A stretch of 64,000 bases of DNA from Drosophila pseudoobscura. Taxonomy: Eukaryota > Arthropoda > Insecta > Diptera > Drosophilidae. The notes beneath the pieces are model-generated. The model was not told the DNA's origin. It did not search any database and saw only the letters and a program-made list of their open reading frames with translations. The DNA lies in contig NC_046679.1 of NCBI RefSeq assembly GCF_009870125.1, positions 3,472,001 to 3,536,000 of the forward strand, written 5' to 3'. This document shows positions 50,676 to 61,653 of the stretch, in pieces. The translations under genes were made by a program, and so were the position numbers. Positions within the stretch are counted from its first letter, which is position 1. Each line of letters begins with the position of its first letter.

Positions 50676-51991
50676 CTAGGGATCAAATGAGAGCCAATTG
50701 GCGGGATTGGTGACAGTCATTTGCTCCACTTGCTCCAAGGTGACGCCGCGGGCGAACATGCGAGGCAGGATGTTTGTGTGGATATGATGATAGCCATGAC
50801 CGCCGTAGGAAGTCTGTTGGAAAAATTGAGAATTAAAGCGATATATTTATAGGTAATGTGGCTATTTTTAGCCCACCAATCGATGCTTTGTATGAATGTC
50901 GTGGGACATGAGCAGCCTGTCTAACAGACCCTCCTCGATAAGCTTCATCAGATTTTCAATGCGCTGGCCGTCGGATATCATGTCCACATTGGTGTTTAGC
51001 TGGTAGTATGAGCACTCAGTGCCGAATAGATCGTACTGTAGGTAACAACCCAGCTCGGAGAGCTCTACCAACTCTTCAATCTTGAAAAGGGTGCCTAAAA
51101 ATGAGCAGTGAAAATCTCTTAAAGGTCAGTGGGAAATGGTATTATCACTTCACTTACGATCCAAATGCGACATAACACACTTTTGGGCACGACCGCCAGC
51201 CTCCAGGTACAGGCGCATGATGTCAAAAGGAGCCTGAGCGTCTCGATGGGGATGGAAGGAGACGCCGCAGCCCAGAACCTCCTGGATCTCACCCGTTGCC
51301 TTGATGGAATTCTTTTCAAACTCTGCAGGGGATTACCGGTTATAAAGTGGTTCCTGGTAGTCGTTAGGGCTTACCATGAATGGGATACACGCTGGCCACC
51401 TCCCCAATGAAGCCACACTTGACCATTTTCCCCTTGATCTCGATACCAGTCAGAATGTCCTTGGTATACAAATCACTCATCTGCTCCACTGTAAGACTCG
51501 CATGACTGGCGTCCTGCACGGCATGGATGTAGTGCCCGGTGCCCGCTATGAAATGGACACCCGTGCTCTTCGCCAGCTCCACAATGAACTCGAGATTCCG
51601 CTTCAGTCCATAGCTGCTGTTTTCTACGATGCTGCCGCCGCCGTGCTTCTTGTAGAGCAGCACATCCTTCTTGGCGGCCTCGAGGGCCTCCTCGTCGTAG
51701 AACCGAACATTCTCCTTGCTGGAATACGGATACAGACGAACATAGCCCAGGGTGGACATGCTAATCTTTGCCTTCAGTTCGCTTTCAAAGTCCGCCGGCG
51801 GTGGCCTGTAAAAGTGCTCGAAATCGAGGGCCACATGCTCGTGGGTGAGGGTGCGACCCAGCAGATTGGGTGTGATGCTACCCAGCACTACGCAGATGCA
51901 TAGACAGTGGAAATTTTCATGGAGATAAGCGTCAAATCCGCTCTTATCATAATATATACTCCAACAACCTACCGGTCTCTACCGCAGTCAT
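50676..51991 (-). CDS. Phosphotriesterase-related protein (PTER-type amidohydrolase), 350 aa, five exons
   Basis: Exons in transcript order: 51991..51973 (19 nt, MTAVET), 51887..51375, 51322..51158, 51094..50877, 50813..50676; all GT-AG, total 351 codons with stop. The product is a complete TIM-barrel metal hydrolase. The HxH metal site is His22 and His24 ([12 protein letters not shown]). A GTGHYIH block, [15 protein letters not shown] and CVMSHLDR follow, and the catalytic Asp298 lies in MSHDIH. The C-terminus is [10 protein letters not shown]. It matches recalled fly CG18473 in length and sequence. Mammalian PTER was recently reported to hydrolyse N-acetyltaurine; older annotation as parathion hydrolase rests on bacterial homology. 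The fly substrate is unknown. Confidence 0.92.
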
Positions 51992-52010
51992 GTTTGCAGC
52001 CTTCTATTTG

Positions 52011-52019
52011 GGTCACACT
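52011..52019 (+). promoter_or_regulatory. GGTCACACT core (Motif 1 / M1BP type) upstream of the PTER-like gene
   Basis: The 9-base core GGTCACACT lies about 20 bp upstream of the amidohydrolase ATG, in the + orientation opposite to the gene. Motif 1 is typical of housekeeping fly promoters. Flanking bases fit the full consensus only partly. Confidence 0.4.
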
Positions 52020-52459
52020 CTAGCAGGAGCTTCTATTTTTAGATAGCTCGTTCAACCTGTTGGCGTCCGAACTCCCCGACTTTCCAAGAGCAACTGATCG
52101 GATAAAACCCCAACGGGGCTTCGTGGTGAATAATTCTTTACAGTTGCTCTGCTTTGTTCTCGTAGATCATAAATACTCGTACATTCATATGTATTCCAGT
52201 GTGGGTATTGTATTCCACAATCAGAGATTGCAATTGCGTCTATTATCTCTTTTAAGTGCAATTAAAGTCGTGATGATATGGCTCTGTAAACTGGAGAAGA
52301 TGTGTTCTAGGGGCTGTTCTACTGTACTTCAGAGAGAGTTCAATGGCTGCAATGGATGCTAAGATCATATTCTGGTGCTGCCCTCCAATAGTTCCCAGTA
52401 AACGATTACCTCCAGCAAAACAGTTGCAAAACAAGAACAAAATCTATCTTAGAAAATAA
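52020..52459. other. Short intergenic gap, nothing recognised
   Basis: AT-rich sequence between the amidohydrolase promoter and the inferred end of the zinc-finger gene's 3'UTR. No gene or repeat was seen. Confidence 0.4.
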
Positions 52460-55400
52460 CCAGACTCAGTTATAACCACTTTATTTCTACTCAACCACCA
52501 TATATATAAAAAAGCATACAAAACAATCATCAGCTCCTATCAAAACCATACAAAAACCCTCTCCAAAAACTTCTGCTCAATCAAAAGACTTTTATTGTTT
52601 ATATTTCTCAGAATAATTCTCTTTATTAGTTCCATTTCTTTCCGTGTTTTTTTTTTGTTTGTTTGTATTTTTCTTTTAATTTTACTTAGTTTTTAGGTTT
52701 ATCAGTTTTAGCAATTTCTCATTTATCAGATATATAGTCTATATATATATATACTCATTTTAACTTAAGTTATATTCATTTGTTAATTTCATGACATTGC
52801 TGCTGCTACCTTCATCCATTTCAACTGTTATATCTTTTGTATATATATCTATATATATATATATATATTTCCATATCGATTCTCCTTAAGATCTAAGCAC
52901 ATCGCGAATAATCTGTCAAATATTGTATCTTTTATTTTGTGTGTGTGTGTGTGTCTGGTGTGTGTTTTTCTAAGCCAATCTTGATTACAACTTAAGTTTT
53001 AAGTGATTCCTTTTGTTGTTATCTAAATTATTATTGTTATGAAGGTTTTTTGTTTTGTTTTCGATTTACATAAACGACTCTATAAAGAAGTAAGCACGCA
53101 AAACTGCTTGCATTATAATATTTCGTTTTGTTGAGTTTTGTTTTGTTTTTAGGTAGTTGCTGAGTTTTGCTTTTGAACACTTGCTGTGACTTTAGTTAGG
53201 TTATTACTATTGCATCGAGAGAGCGAACCTCCTGCCCGGCCCCCACATAATCTGTCATAAAAATAAACCTCTATGCAACCCATCCTTCCACATCTCTCCG
53301 CCTGTCCAGCTCCCTAGCTCTCCCGCTCTCCATATCTTTTCTATATATCCTACTTAGCACCTGGGCCTGGCTTCGGGTCTGGGGTTTTCTTTTTTTTCGA
53401 ATTGGTAAATTGGTTGTTAGGCAAACGGAAGAAATTCAAATAAAACATTCACTTTCTGCAGGTTTTTTTTTCAAAATAATTTAATTGCCATTTATTGAAC
53501 ATTATATCCAGTTAGCTATATAAATTTTCGCAATTAATTTCTTGATCTTTTTAATGGTTTTTTGTGGTTGCTGTTTGCGGTTGTTTTTGTTTTTGTTGTT
53601 TGTATCATCTATGTTTTTTTTTTATTGTATTTGTTATGCATTTGTTTTACGTTTAATTAAAATAGTTTTCGCTCTTATATATAGGCCCAGATCTGAGGCT
53701 GAGGCTCGTATATATGTATATGTATATATCTATTTTCTATTTAGATTTTCTAGCTTTACCATTTCTCTGTGTTAATTATATGTTCAGTTTTAGACCCCAC
53801 ACTCTGCTGCGGCTTCTCCGAGTACTACCCCGTCGATTCACCGCCTCTAATTACAGTTACACATTAGTACAATATTTATATATATAGTATATATATATAT
53901 ATATATAGATGTTCCGCATAAAGTATTGGATATTGGTTTCCATTCATAATTCATATTCAAACTGTTCACTGTTGTATATCCCATTCATACGCTTACATCG
54001 ACTAATTTCGTTTCGATTCTACTCTCAACAAAACACTCAAAAGAATCAATCAAACAATCAATCAAATTCGGCTAGCAATTGCAAAAAGATTTAACACAAA
54101 TGGAGATGTTAAAGGTCAAAGGTTAAATCGGGAAGATCTGGGGGTGTAATCGGGTGGTGTGTTACGTTTTTGTTACTGTTTGTTAAGCTTATAAGCGCAA
54201 AAGTGACTAAGAGGTGCACACAACAAACAAAAAAAACATATTTAATAATTAGAATAATAATAATAATTATGATAATAATAATAATAAAGAATTACTAGTG
54301 TAAACGTTGGTTAATTATAATTAAAATTTATTACGCGTATAATAATTATTTGCCTTTCACTTTAAAAACACAAATTCAACTAAAGCAGTGTAAATTATAA
54401 TAATTTGATAGACTAAGAACTAGGCACAAACAAAAGAGCGGTTCGAAATAGGTTTTCAGATAATTTAAAAATTTTGTAAGTGTAAAAATTCTATTTTAAA
54501 ATTGTGTAAATTTGATTCGTTTTAGTTAATAGTTGTTTTTTTCTCAAAATTCCCCTTCTTTGTGTCTGTGTTTGCATACAATTTTACTAATTAATTTTAT
54601 AGAATTTGTTTAATGAATTAAATTATGAATTATATATGTACGTACGAGTAAATTGTTAAATCGTTTGTTGCGAAAATTATATTTAAAATGACATTTTGCT
54701 GTTCTTCGATTTACAATTCTTTGCAGTTTACCGTGTCTCTATACATCTTTAAAAATTATATTGAAGTTGGTGTTTTATAGGTTGCTCTTTTTTGTACAGT
54801 TGTGGTTGAAACTATTATTCTTGACTTGAAACGCTTTTCAGGGGATACGGGATAACCTACCTAGAACCGAACTTAAGAATCCCCTCCAGAGAGAGATCAG
54901 ATCCCTCGATCAATGAGTAGATAGAAGCGCTGCTCCAAAACCGAGTGCACCTCTAGCTAGAACTGATCTGCGTGATCCTATTTACATATGTATAAGCTCA
55001 TAAGACATAACATCTCTTCAGTTTTCAGGATGTTTATGGTATGAGCTCTTCTGCCGGAGCTCTTTTTTCTCAGTTCTTTGTGTGCCAAGAAACGTATGTA
55101 TATTAGGATCTATATATTATAGGATCTGTTGGTCGTGGGGAGAATTTCAATTGAAAAATCAAAATTTATTGCATATTTCCATTTTTTTTGTTTTTGTTTT
55201 GTTATTGGTGTAAGTTTAGTTTTTACTCAAAATATTTTGCTTTGTTTTCGTAGGGGGTTAACAACACAATTTATCGCTAGATTTAAATTTATTTTTTGTA
55301 TATAATAGTAAAAATTGATTTGAATAAAAGTGGTTTTTGTTTTTTTTTTTTTGTTTGTAAATTATGTACTACAGAATGAAGAAGAAAGCAAAGATTAAAA

Positions 55401-57243
55401 GGGGGTTTCCTTATGTTTTTGTTGTTGTGTATGCAAGTATTTTTTGTTTTGTTTTAAGTTTTAATATAAACAAAGAAAAAACTAAATAACGCTTAAAGCA
55501 ATAAAACCTAAAGACGAACCATATATATTTATTGTATTTTTTGCATTTTTATGTTTGTTTTTAAGCGGATTTCTTGGTAATTCCTACTACAAATATATAT
55601 ATATACTCGTAGAATATGTGTGTGTGGGGTGTATGTTCGTGTTGCATGGTGAAAGAAAACTATGCGATTGACGACAAACACATCCTACCCTATATATATA
55701 TGTAGAATTAGTTGTAGATATAGTTTACGTTTATGCATATCATCATATATATATATAATTCATCGAAAAAATCAAAATCAATTCAATTTTATGTTAGACT
55801 TTTGTTTTGGGGGCGTGGAAGTGGAAGTGTGGGGGGAGTGGTGTTGGCCATTGGTAGTAAAAACGAAGAAAAAACGCCGCTTGCACTGCATTTGCCTGCT
55901 TTGATTCACTAATTAATTATAATAATTATTAATTATATCTCTATATATATATATATATGTATGTATAGGGAGTTTTTTATGCTCCAAGTTGCTTTACACT
56001 TTAACGCGCTCCTCATCTTTCTCTATCTTCCTTCCTTCCTTCTCGCTCGCTTCTCTCGCACATTATCGCTCTCTTTCCTCTAAATATGTTTTTAGCATGG
56101 TCGTGGATTTTTAGCAAAATGTTCATCCTCTTCTTCAGGTTTTTGTTTTTTTTTTACACTTTTTTTGTTTGTGTTCTGAGGGTTTTATGTTTTTTTACGC
56201 TTAAATTTTGAATATTTTTGTTTTTCTTTGTTTTCTTTTTTATAATACATATACAATAATTTTAATTATATAATATTTGTTGTTTTTTTTCTGTTTTTTT
56301 AGTAGCTGATAATTAAGAATTGAGAAAGAGTTGGTTGTTGTGTGTTGGTTGTTGAATTTTTTGAATGTGTTTTGTGTTCTTTGAATTTTCCTTCCTTTTT
56401 TCTTTAGATTTTGGTTTGCAATTGAATTTTGCTTAGTACTTGTTCTTTTTTTATAGTTTTTTATTATTTTAAATTTTTTTTAATACACTTCAACAAATTA
56501 CAAAAAACATTCGACCCACATTGTCTGAAAAGGCTGTTGTTGCTGTTGTTGCGTTCTTCAATAACATGAAACAATTGTTGTTGTTCTTGTTGTTGTTGTT
56601 GTTTGTGTGTGTGCATTGCTGTCATTGCATATTTGTTGCAAGTGTTGAATGTTTTTGCTGTTGCTGTTGCTAAATACAAACAATTTGCAAAATGGTGTAT
56701 TTCTTTGTTGGTGGAGCAAAACAAAAGGGGCTCCAAAACGACGTGGCGAAGTCTGGCTCCAGCAGAAGCACTCGATCTTGTGCAGAGGCTGTTGTTGAAT
56801 TTCTTTTGTTGCTGCTAGCGCTGCTACGTGTCTGGTTCAATTCGTAGTCCCTGCTCGCACTGCTCCTGCCTCACTGAGATGAGCCGATCCTGATCGCCCG
56901 GGGCTGTTGCTCTTCCCTCTTTTGTTGTTGCTCCAGGTGTACTTTATGCGTGGTATTTGGTTATCGTTTCTCTTCTCTGTACTATTGTTTGGCTTTCGGC
57001 TCTCGCCTTTCGCTTCTTTTACAATTATAATTACATTAATTTTTTATAGTACTACTCTTCCGTGTGTGTGTGTGTGTGTATATGGTGTGTTTGTGTGTGT
57101 GTGGTGGTAGGTTTTTGTAGATTTTGTTACAGCATAGCATTTTTATATACTATATATATCATTATGTGTAGGGGGATTGTGGTTATTATCATTCTACGGC
57201 TACTGTTACTGTTTACTGTTACTGGCACAATATCTCGCAAAAT
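52460..57243 (-). other. Long AT-rich stretch, probable extended 3'UTR of the A20/AN1 zinc-finger gene
   Basis: For 4.8 kb after the zinc-finger stop codon there is no gene. The DNA is very AT-rich, with A runs on the minus strand, many ATATATAT tracts and (TG)n at 57062-57078. On the minus strand AATAAA occurs near 56460, 55290, 53490 and last at 52485-52480, which would allow proximal and distal ends. TATTTACA at 54979-54986 reads TGTAAATA on the minus strand, a Pumilio site. The composition is that of long neural 3'UTRs in flies; that it is one transcript is inferred. Confidence 0.5.
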
Positions 57244-60200
57244 TCAAATCTTTTGAATTTTCTCGCCAACGACAACCGGATTGTTGCGTCGAATCTCCTG
57301 TGCACCGTGCTCTCTATAATCGAATGTGCAGTTATGTTTATCAGAATAACGATGCACAGCGCAGTATAGTCCGCCGCAGCGACATTGAAAACCTATCCGA
57401 AAAGGAAGGGGGAAATAAATAAATAAATTAGAAACGAAACTCAATCATATATCAACACTCTACTCACCAGTCAGTCCAACCTTTTTGCGGCATTCGCCAC
57501 ATCGGTTCTTCTTCTTTTTGGCATCCTTATCATCTTCCTTGTCCTTGTCATCCTCCTCGTTGGCGGAGGCTGCTGCTTGTGTGGAAGTATTTGGACCGGT
57601 CGCCGATGTGATGGCTTCAGTATTGACTTTGGCAGCAGCAGCAGCGGCGGCTTCTACGATGATTTTCTGCAGGCAAAAGGAAAACGAAAATAGAAGTGGC
57701 ATTTTAATCACATGAACATATGATAGAAAACTATCCCTATAAGCCCTATAACAATGCTAATACTATGTACTATCTGTTCTTCCTCCTCCAACTGCATTCA
57801 AAAGCCTTGAAGATCTTTTTTCGAATCAGTTTTTCTCGTTTCGGTTTCTTTTATTATTCTATTCGACTGCTTTATCAAGTTTTTCTCGATGTTTGGTCTC
57901 CGCCGAGTGTTGATGTTGTTGTGTGTCACAGCCAGAACTGCCACAGTTGCAGTGGCATCAACTGGGCGCCCAGCCAAAAATTCCTAACCCATTCGATTCG
58001 TAAATATGTGTTTCGTACAGAGAAAGAGAGTGATCCCTCGCTGTCGTTGTGTTCCTGTGTGTTGGGGGGGGTAGGAGGGATGTTTACCGCCCGCTTCGAT
58101 GGCACAGCAACAGGAACGTTTAACGGGAATTCCTTGGTATCATGTGGCTTGGTATCCCCTGGCGTGGGCTTTCGCTTTGGACTGCTATCGACGATATCCG
58201 CCGTGTCTTGTTCCAAATCGAGACGGCGCTTCTGGTTATGACGCTCCGGTTGCTCGCCCCCCTCGGACTTGTCCATGGCTTTTGCTGCGTCGATGAGCGC
58301 TCTTTGGACTGGTCTCCGGAGTGGTCTTCCTGCGGTGGACACCTGCGACTGGAGTGTGGCCCAGACGGGAGGGGGTTGCTGTACGCAGCTTGCTGTTGGC
58401 CTGTCCCTTCGCAGGACTGGTCCTCTCCTTAGCGGCGCTGAGTATAACGCTGCCACTCGGATACCTGGTATTATATAGTGCTGCCGATGGAGGAGTTGCA
58501 ATCCTCTTTTTTACACTAATGGGATGTGCTCTTGATCCTGATGCAGCAGCAAGCCTTTTCCTGGGAATCCTTGGCGCCGCTTGCACATTTACAATGTTGC
58601 CGGGCTGTTTGACGTCATGACCGGACCTAGATCCTGCGATGCCGATGCTGCTCAGGCCAAAGCCAACGCGGCCTTCGCTGAGGATGCCACTGCCGCCCTC
58701 CTTGCGCGTTCGATTACGCTTCAGCTTCTTCACGCGCTTCTTCAGCTGCAGTTCGCCGATGCGCGACGACTTCTTGGTGGGTGTCAAGGGGAAGGTATGC
58801 ACATTGGCCGAGAACTTGACCCGACGCTTGGCACTGGCGTCGATGACCTTGCCGCCGCCCACCTTGCGTGACAGCGAGCTCTTCTTGAGGGCCGAATGGA
58901 CGGACACTATGTTCGGGGCGCTGGCACTAGAGCACGTCTTGGCAGAAGGAACTTTGGCAACAGACGTAAGGGGGGTATGTACGGCAGAGACTGTTCCCCT
59001 GCGAAGTGGAGGCGATCGTTGGAACTCTTGGCCTGCAGCATCGCATCGAAACGGAGGAGAGAGGTGTAGGTGGGAAAGGAGGTTAGTGCCGCCGGGCGGC
59101 GCCAATAGATCCAATAACCGCAACAATCAGTACCGTTGGCCGACAGCAGCTTCGGGGTTTGGGCGCCCGTGCCCGCACCCCCAATTCCCAAAGTGGAGAC
59201 GCGTCCCGTGTTGATGCCCATCGTTGCAGCTCCCAGGCTCCCAGCAATCCTTCCGCCCAGCGCCAGGGCCCCCGCTGCTGAGCGGGGATTGCGGCTGATG
59301 CGCCGCGCATTCAGAGCCGTGGAATCGATCGCCGAGATACCACTCGTCCGCAAGGGCAGGCGATTGATAGCACCACAGCTACTGGCCTTGCCCTTGGGCT
59401 TTGATCTGTGTAAACCACTACCGACGACCATTTCTGGGAATTTTGAAATTGGAATTTTTTTATGGAAAACCGAAATTTTGATTCAGAGCCTAAAATGAAT
59501 ATTTCCAAGGGTCAAGTACAGAAAATGTCAGGCAAGGATTGCTGGGATCCCACGATTCAAAGTGACACTAAACCGAACAAAAAGGGAATGCGAGTGAGTT
59601 CTGCGATGATTGTCGAGAGTTGAATTCCGAGGTATCCGGTCGCTTATGGGATCTTTTTACTAAGAATCAACGTCTTTCGCTTTACCCGATATATGTGCTT
59701 AGTGAGAGATCAATAGATCATCTCTACAAGTCTCTAAAGCTCCCCCTTCTTGGGGAATAGCTTATATGCAGATACGTAGATACTTATAGATTGGCTTAGA
59801 GAATACTCCTTATATCTTTGGCCTTTTGCGGGAGTCCCATTCTTTTCAGTTTAATGTCACTTCGTAGGGAGCTTCTTTGGGCGTCTTTGGGCGTCATTAT
59901 GCGTCTTTTGGTGCCGGGCAACGGAGCGCAAAGACGTGGAAATCATAACCTTACCTTCTGAACAGCTCCAAGTGGGTAGCTCCCACGGTGTAGATCATAT
60001 AACACATAAAATTAACACAAACGAAACACGAAACAAAATAACAAAATAAACAAACTGAGAAAGGCAGACACAATGGGTCGTCTACACTTGAATCCCCTTT
60101 GGGTTAAACAGACAACGAATTTGTTCTACAACTTGACTAAAATAAACACTGAATTTATATCCGAAAAGCAATAATTTTTGCAACAGATTTTGTGATAGAC

Positions 60201-60677
60201 TGACGTGACGACTGTGAGAGAGAATCTACATCTAATGGAAAATCTTTGCCTACAAATTCAAAGCCTACATTTCTCATGTGAAAATATATTTGTATATTTG
60301 TGGAGTGGCCCAAATGATCCCGATCGCTCCAGAGTGTGGTGTGTGTGTGTTGCGTCGGCACTCACCTCTTTGACATCATTGTGTGGCTGTTGTAAGCTGG
60401 TAACTGTGGGCTGTGCGGTGTTGGTGATTGCAATGGCCGGACTGAATGTGGGGCTAGGCTGTGGGCTTGGAACCGAGACAGGTGTACTGCTCACAGGTGG
60501 CTGTTGCTTTTTTCTAAGCGAGTCCTGCATAAACGATATCTGAATTAGTTTGTTCTCATCGATTGATGCGGTACTTACCTTGTAGCACACCGAACAGAGC
60601 CCATCTGTGGCTGGGTTACCATAGAAGCCGCAACCAGAGCGGCACATGGGTTGCATTGGATTCGATTCACGTTCCAT
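57244..60677 (-). CDS. A20/AN1 zinc-finger protein of ZFAND5/6 type, 201 aa, four coding exons
   Basis: Exons in transcript order: 60677..60579, 60524..60366, 57666..57468, 57392..57244; all GT-AG, total 202 codons with stop. Residues 12-31 form the A20 zinc finger ([23 protein letters not shown]). The middle is Pro/Ser-rich and then Ala-rich, with an acidic-basic run ([17 protein letters not shown]). The AN1 finger starts [14 protein letters not shown] and continues [21 protein letters not shown], ending with the family tail [13 protein letters not shown]. Size and order match human ZFAND6 (208 aa) and ZFAND5 (213 aa), which bind polyubiquitin and link it to proteasome activity and NF-kB signalling. 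An optional segment appears to be skipped after Lys33: a frame running past that exon end ([17 protein letters not shown]) remains open. The 2.7-kb third intron contains another gene on the same strand. Confidence 0.92.
58236..59431 (-). CDS. Unrecognised basic protein gene nested in the zinc-finger gene intron
   Basis: Exons 59431..59134 and 59032..58236 join in phase 1 (AAC G|GC CAA) to give 364 aa, starting [15 protein letters not shown]. The protein is basic and low in order. It carries RRVKFSANV (an RVxF-type protein phosphatase 1 docking motif), a [14 protein letters not shown] basic patch, and many Ser/Thr-Pro sites ([35 protein letters not shown]), as in cell-cycle-controlled nuclear proteins. 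I do not recognise a family. The frame stops at 58236, but the next frame stays open from 58501 to 57926 with coding-like text ([20 protein letters not shown]). A G6 run on the minus strand (58257-58262) lies where the two frames would meet, so a one-base difference or sequence error may cut the protein short. Alternatively, this is an upstream exon set of the zinc-finger gene. Confidence 0.6.
59432..60365 (-). other. Upstream part of the zinc-finger gene intron
   Basis: About 930 bp without a coding frame. It should hold the promoter of the nested gene. GGGCGTCTTTGGGCGTC-like direct repeats occur near 59878-59912. No core promoter motif was found. Confidence 0.4.
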
Positions 60678-61028
60678 GGCTGAAGCTACAGTGCCTCTAT
60701 TTGTCTGCGCAATTGCGAGCGAGTGTCTTGGCTGTTTATTATTTTTATATCTTCACTTTCGCCCAGCGAAGTTCCGTTTGTTTGCTGCTGACTGTTGAGC
60801 GGCAGCCGACTGCTCCTTTCCTTCCTGCACTCTACTCTGTCAGTCGTGGGTGTGTGTGTGTGTGGAAGCGTGTTGATTCGTCGCCGTTAATATTTTTACT
60901 GTTGCTTTAACTGTTTTGTTAATCAGTTCGTCCAATTATCCAGGCTGACTGCGGCTTCCTCTTGTAGTTTTCGCTTCGTGACTGTGGATATGCTGCAATC
61001 TCCAGGCAGATTTTGTTGCAACCGTAGA
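60678..61028 (-). other. 5'UTR exon of the zinc-finger gene
   Basis: On the minus strand a strong acceptor (CCCTTTTCGTTTTTTACAG|T) ends at 61029. The sequence from 61028 to the ATG at 60677 would be a 351-nt leader exon, with (CA)n around 60850-60862 on the minus strand. The matching donor upstream was not found with confidence. Confidence 0.5.
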
Positions 61029-61642
61029 CTGTAAAAAACGAAAAGGGAAGAAAAACAGTTAGTCATGCACATCGATCGATATCGTTAGGAAACCATTGAT
61101 GGGCGATATTTTCGAACGAAATGGAATTGGAAAAAGGTACTTCGCGATTAAGTTACCAAGATAATTACAGTTAGATAAGCAAACCCAGAATGTTGTATGT
61201 AAACGTTCTATACATTTCGAAAGTAAATATGGATATGAATGAAATATATAGAAAAGAACATACGACCGTGACGTTTTGAGAGAGAATAGTATCCCATATA
61301 AGGGGCAAAAATTTTTGTTGTTCTCGACACAAAAATAAACGACAAATATCGCCTGGGAAGGTGCCGTGCCGCTGCAGCACCCCACCCAAGTGCAACAAAT
61401 TTTCGCCTTGCATTACAAAACACTCAATGAACAGAGGCAGACCTCACACCAAAAAAAAATAAAAAAATGTTGCAACAACAAAACAAGCAAAACTATGTTG
61501 TTTTTTTATTATCTTCTCGTGTTTGAGTGTTTGCTCTCTTCAAGGCTGTCTCAGTCATACCACACACACACACACTTGCACACAACCAGAGATACAAAAG
61601 AGACAAAAAAAAGACGAAGCTTAAACCAGTTCCCACAACAAC

Positions 61643-61653
61643 TGGTCACACTA
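61643..61653 (+). promoter_or_regulatory. Perfect Motif 1 (TGGTCACACTA), candidate promoter of the zinc-finger gene
   Basis: TGGTCACACTA fits the fly core-promoter Motif 1 (YGGTCACACTR, bound by M1BP) at every position. It lies about 600 bp upstream of the leader-exon acceptor of the zinc-finger gene. It reads on the + strand, opposite to that gene, so it could also serve an unseen + strand transcript. Confidence 0.45.
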
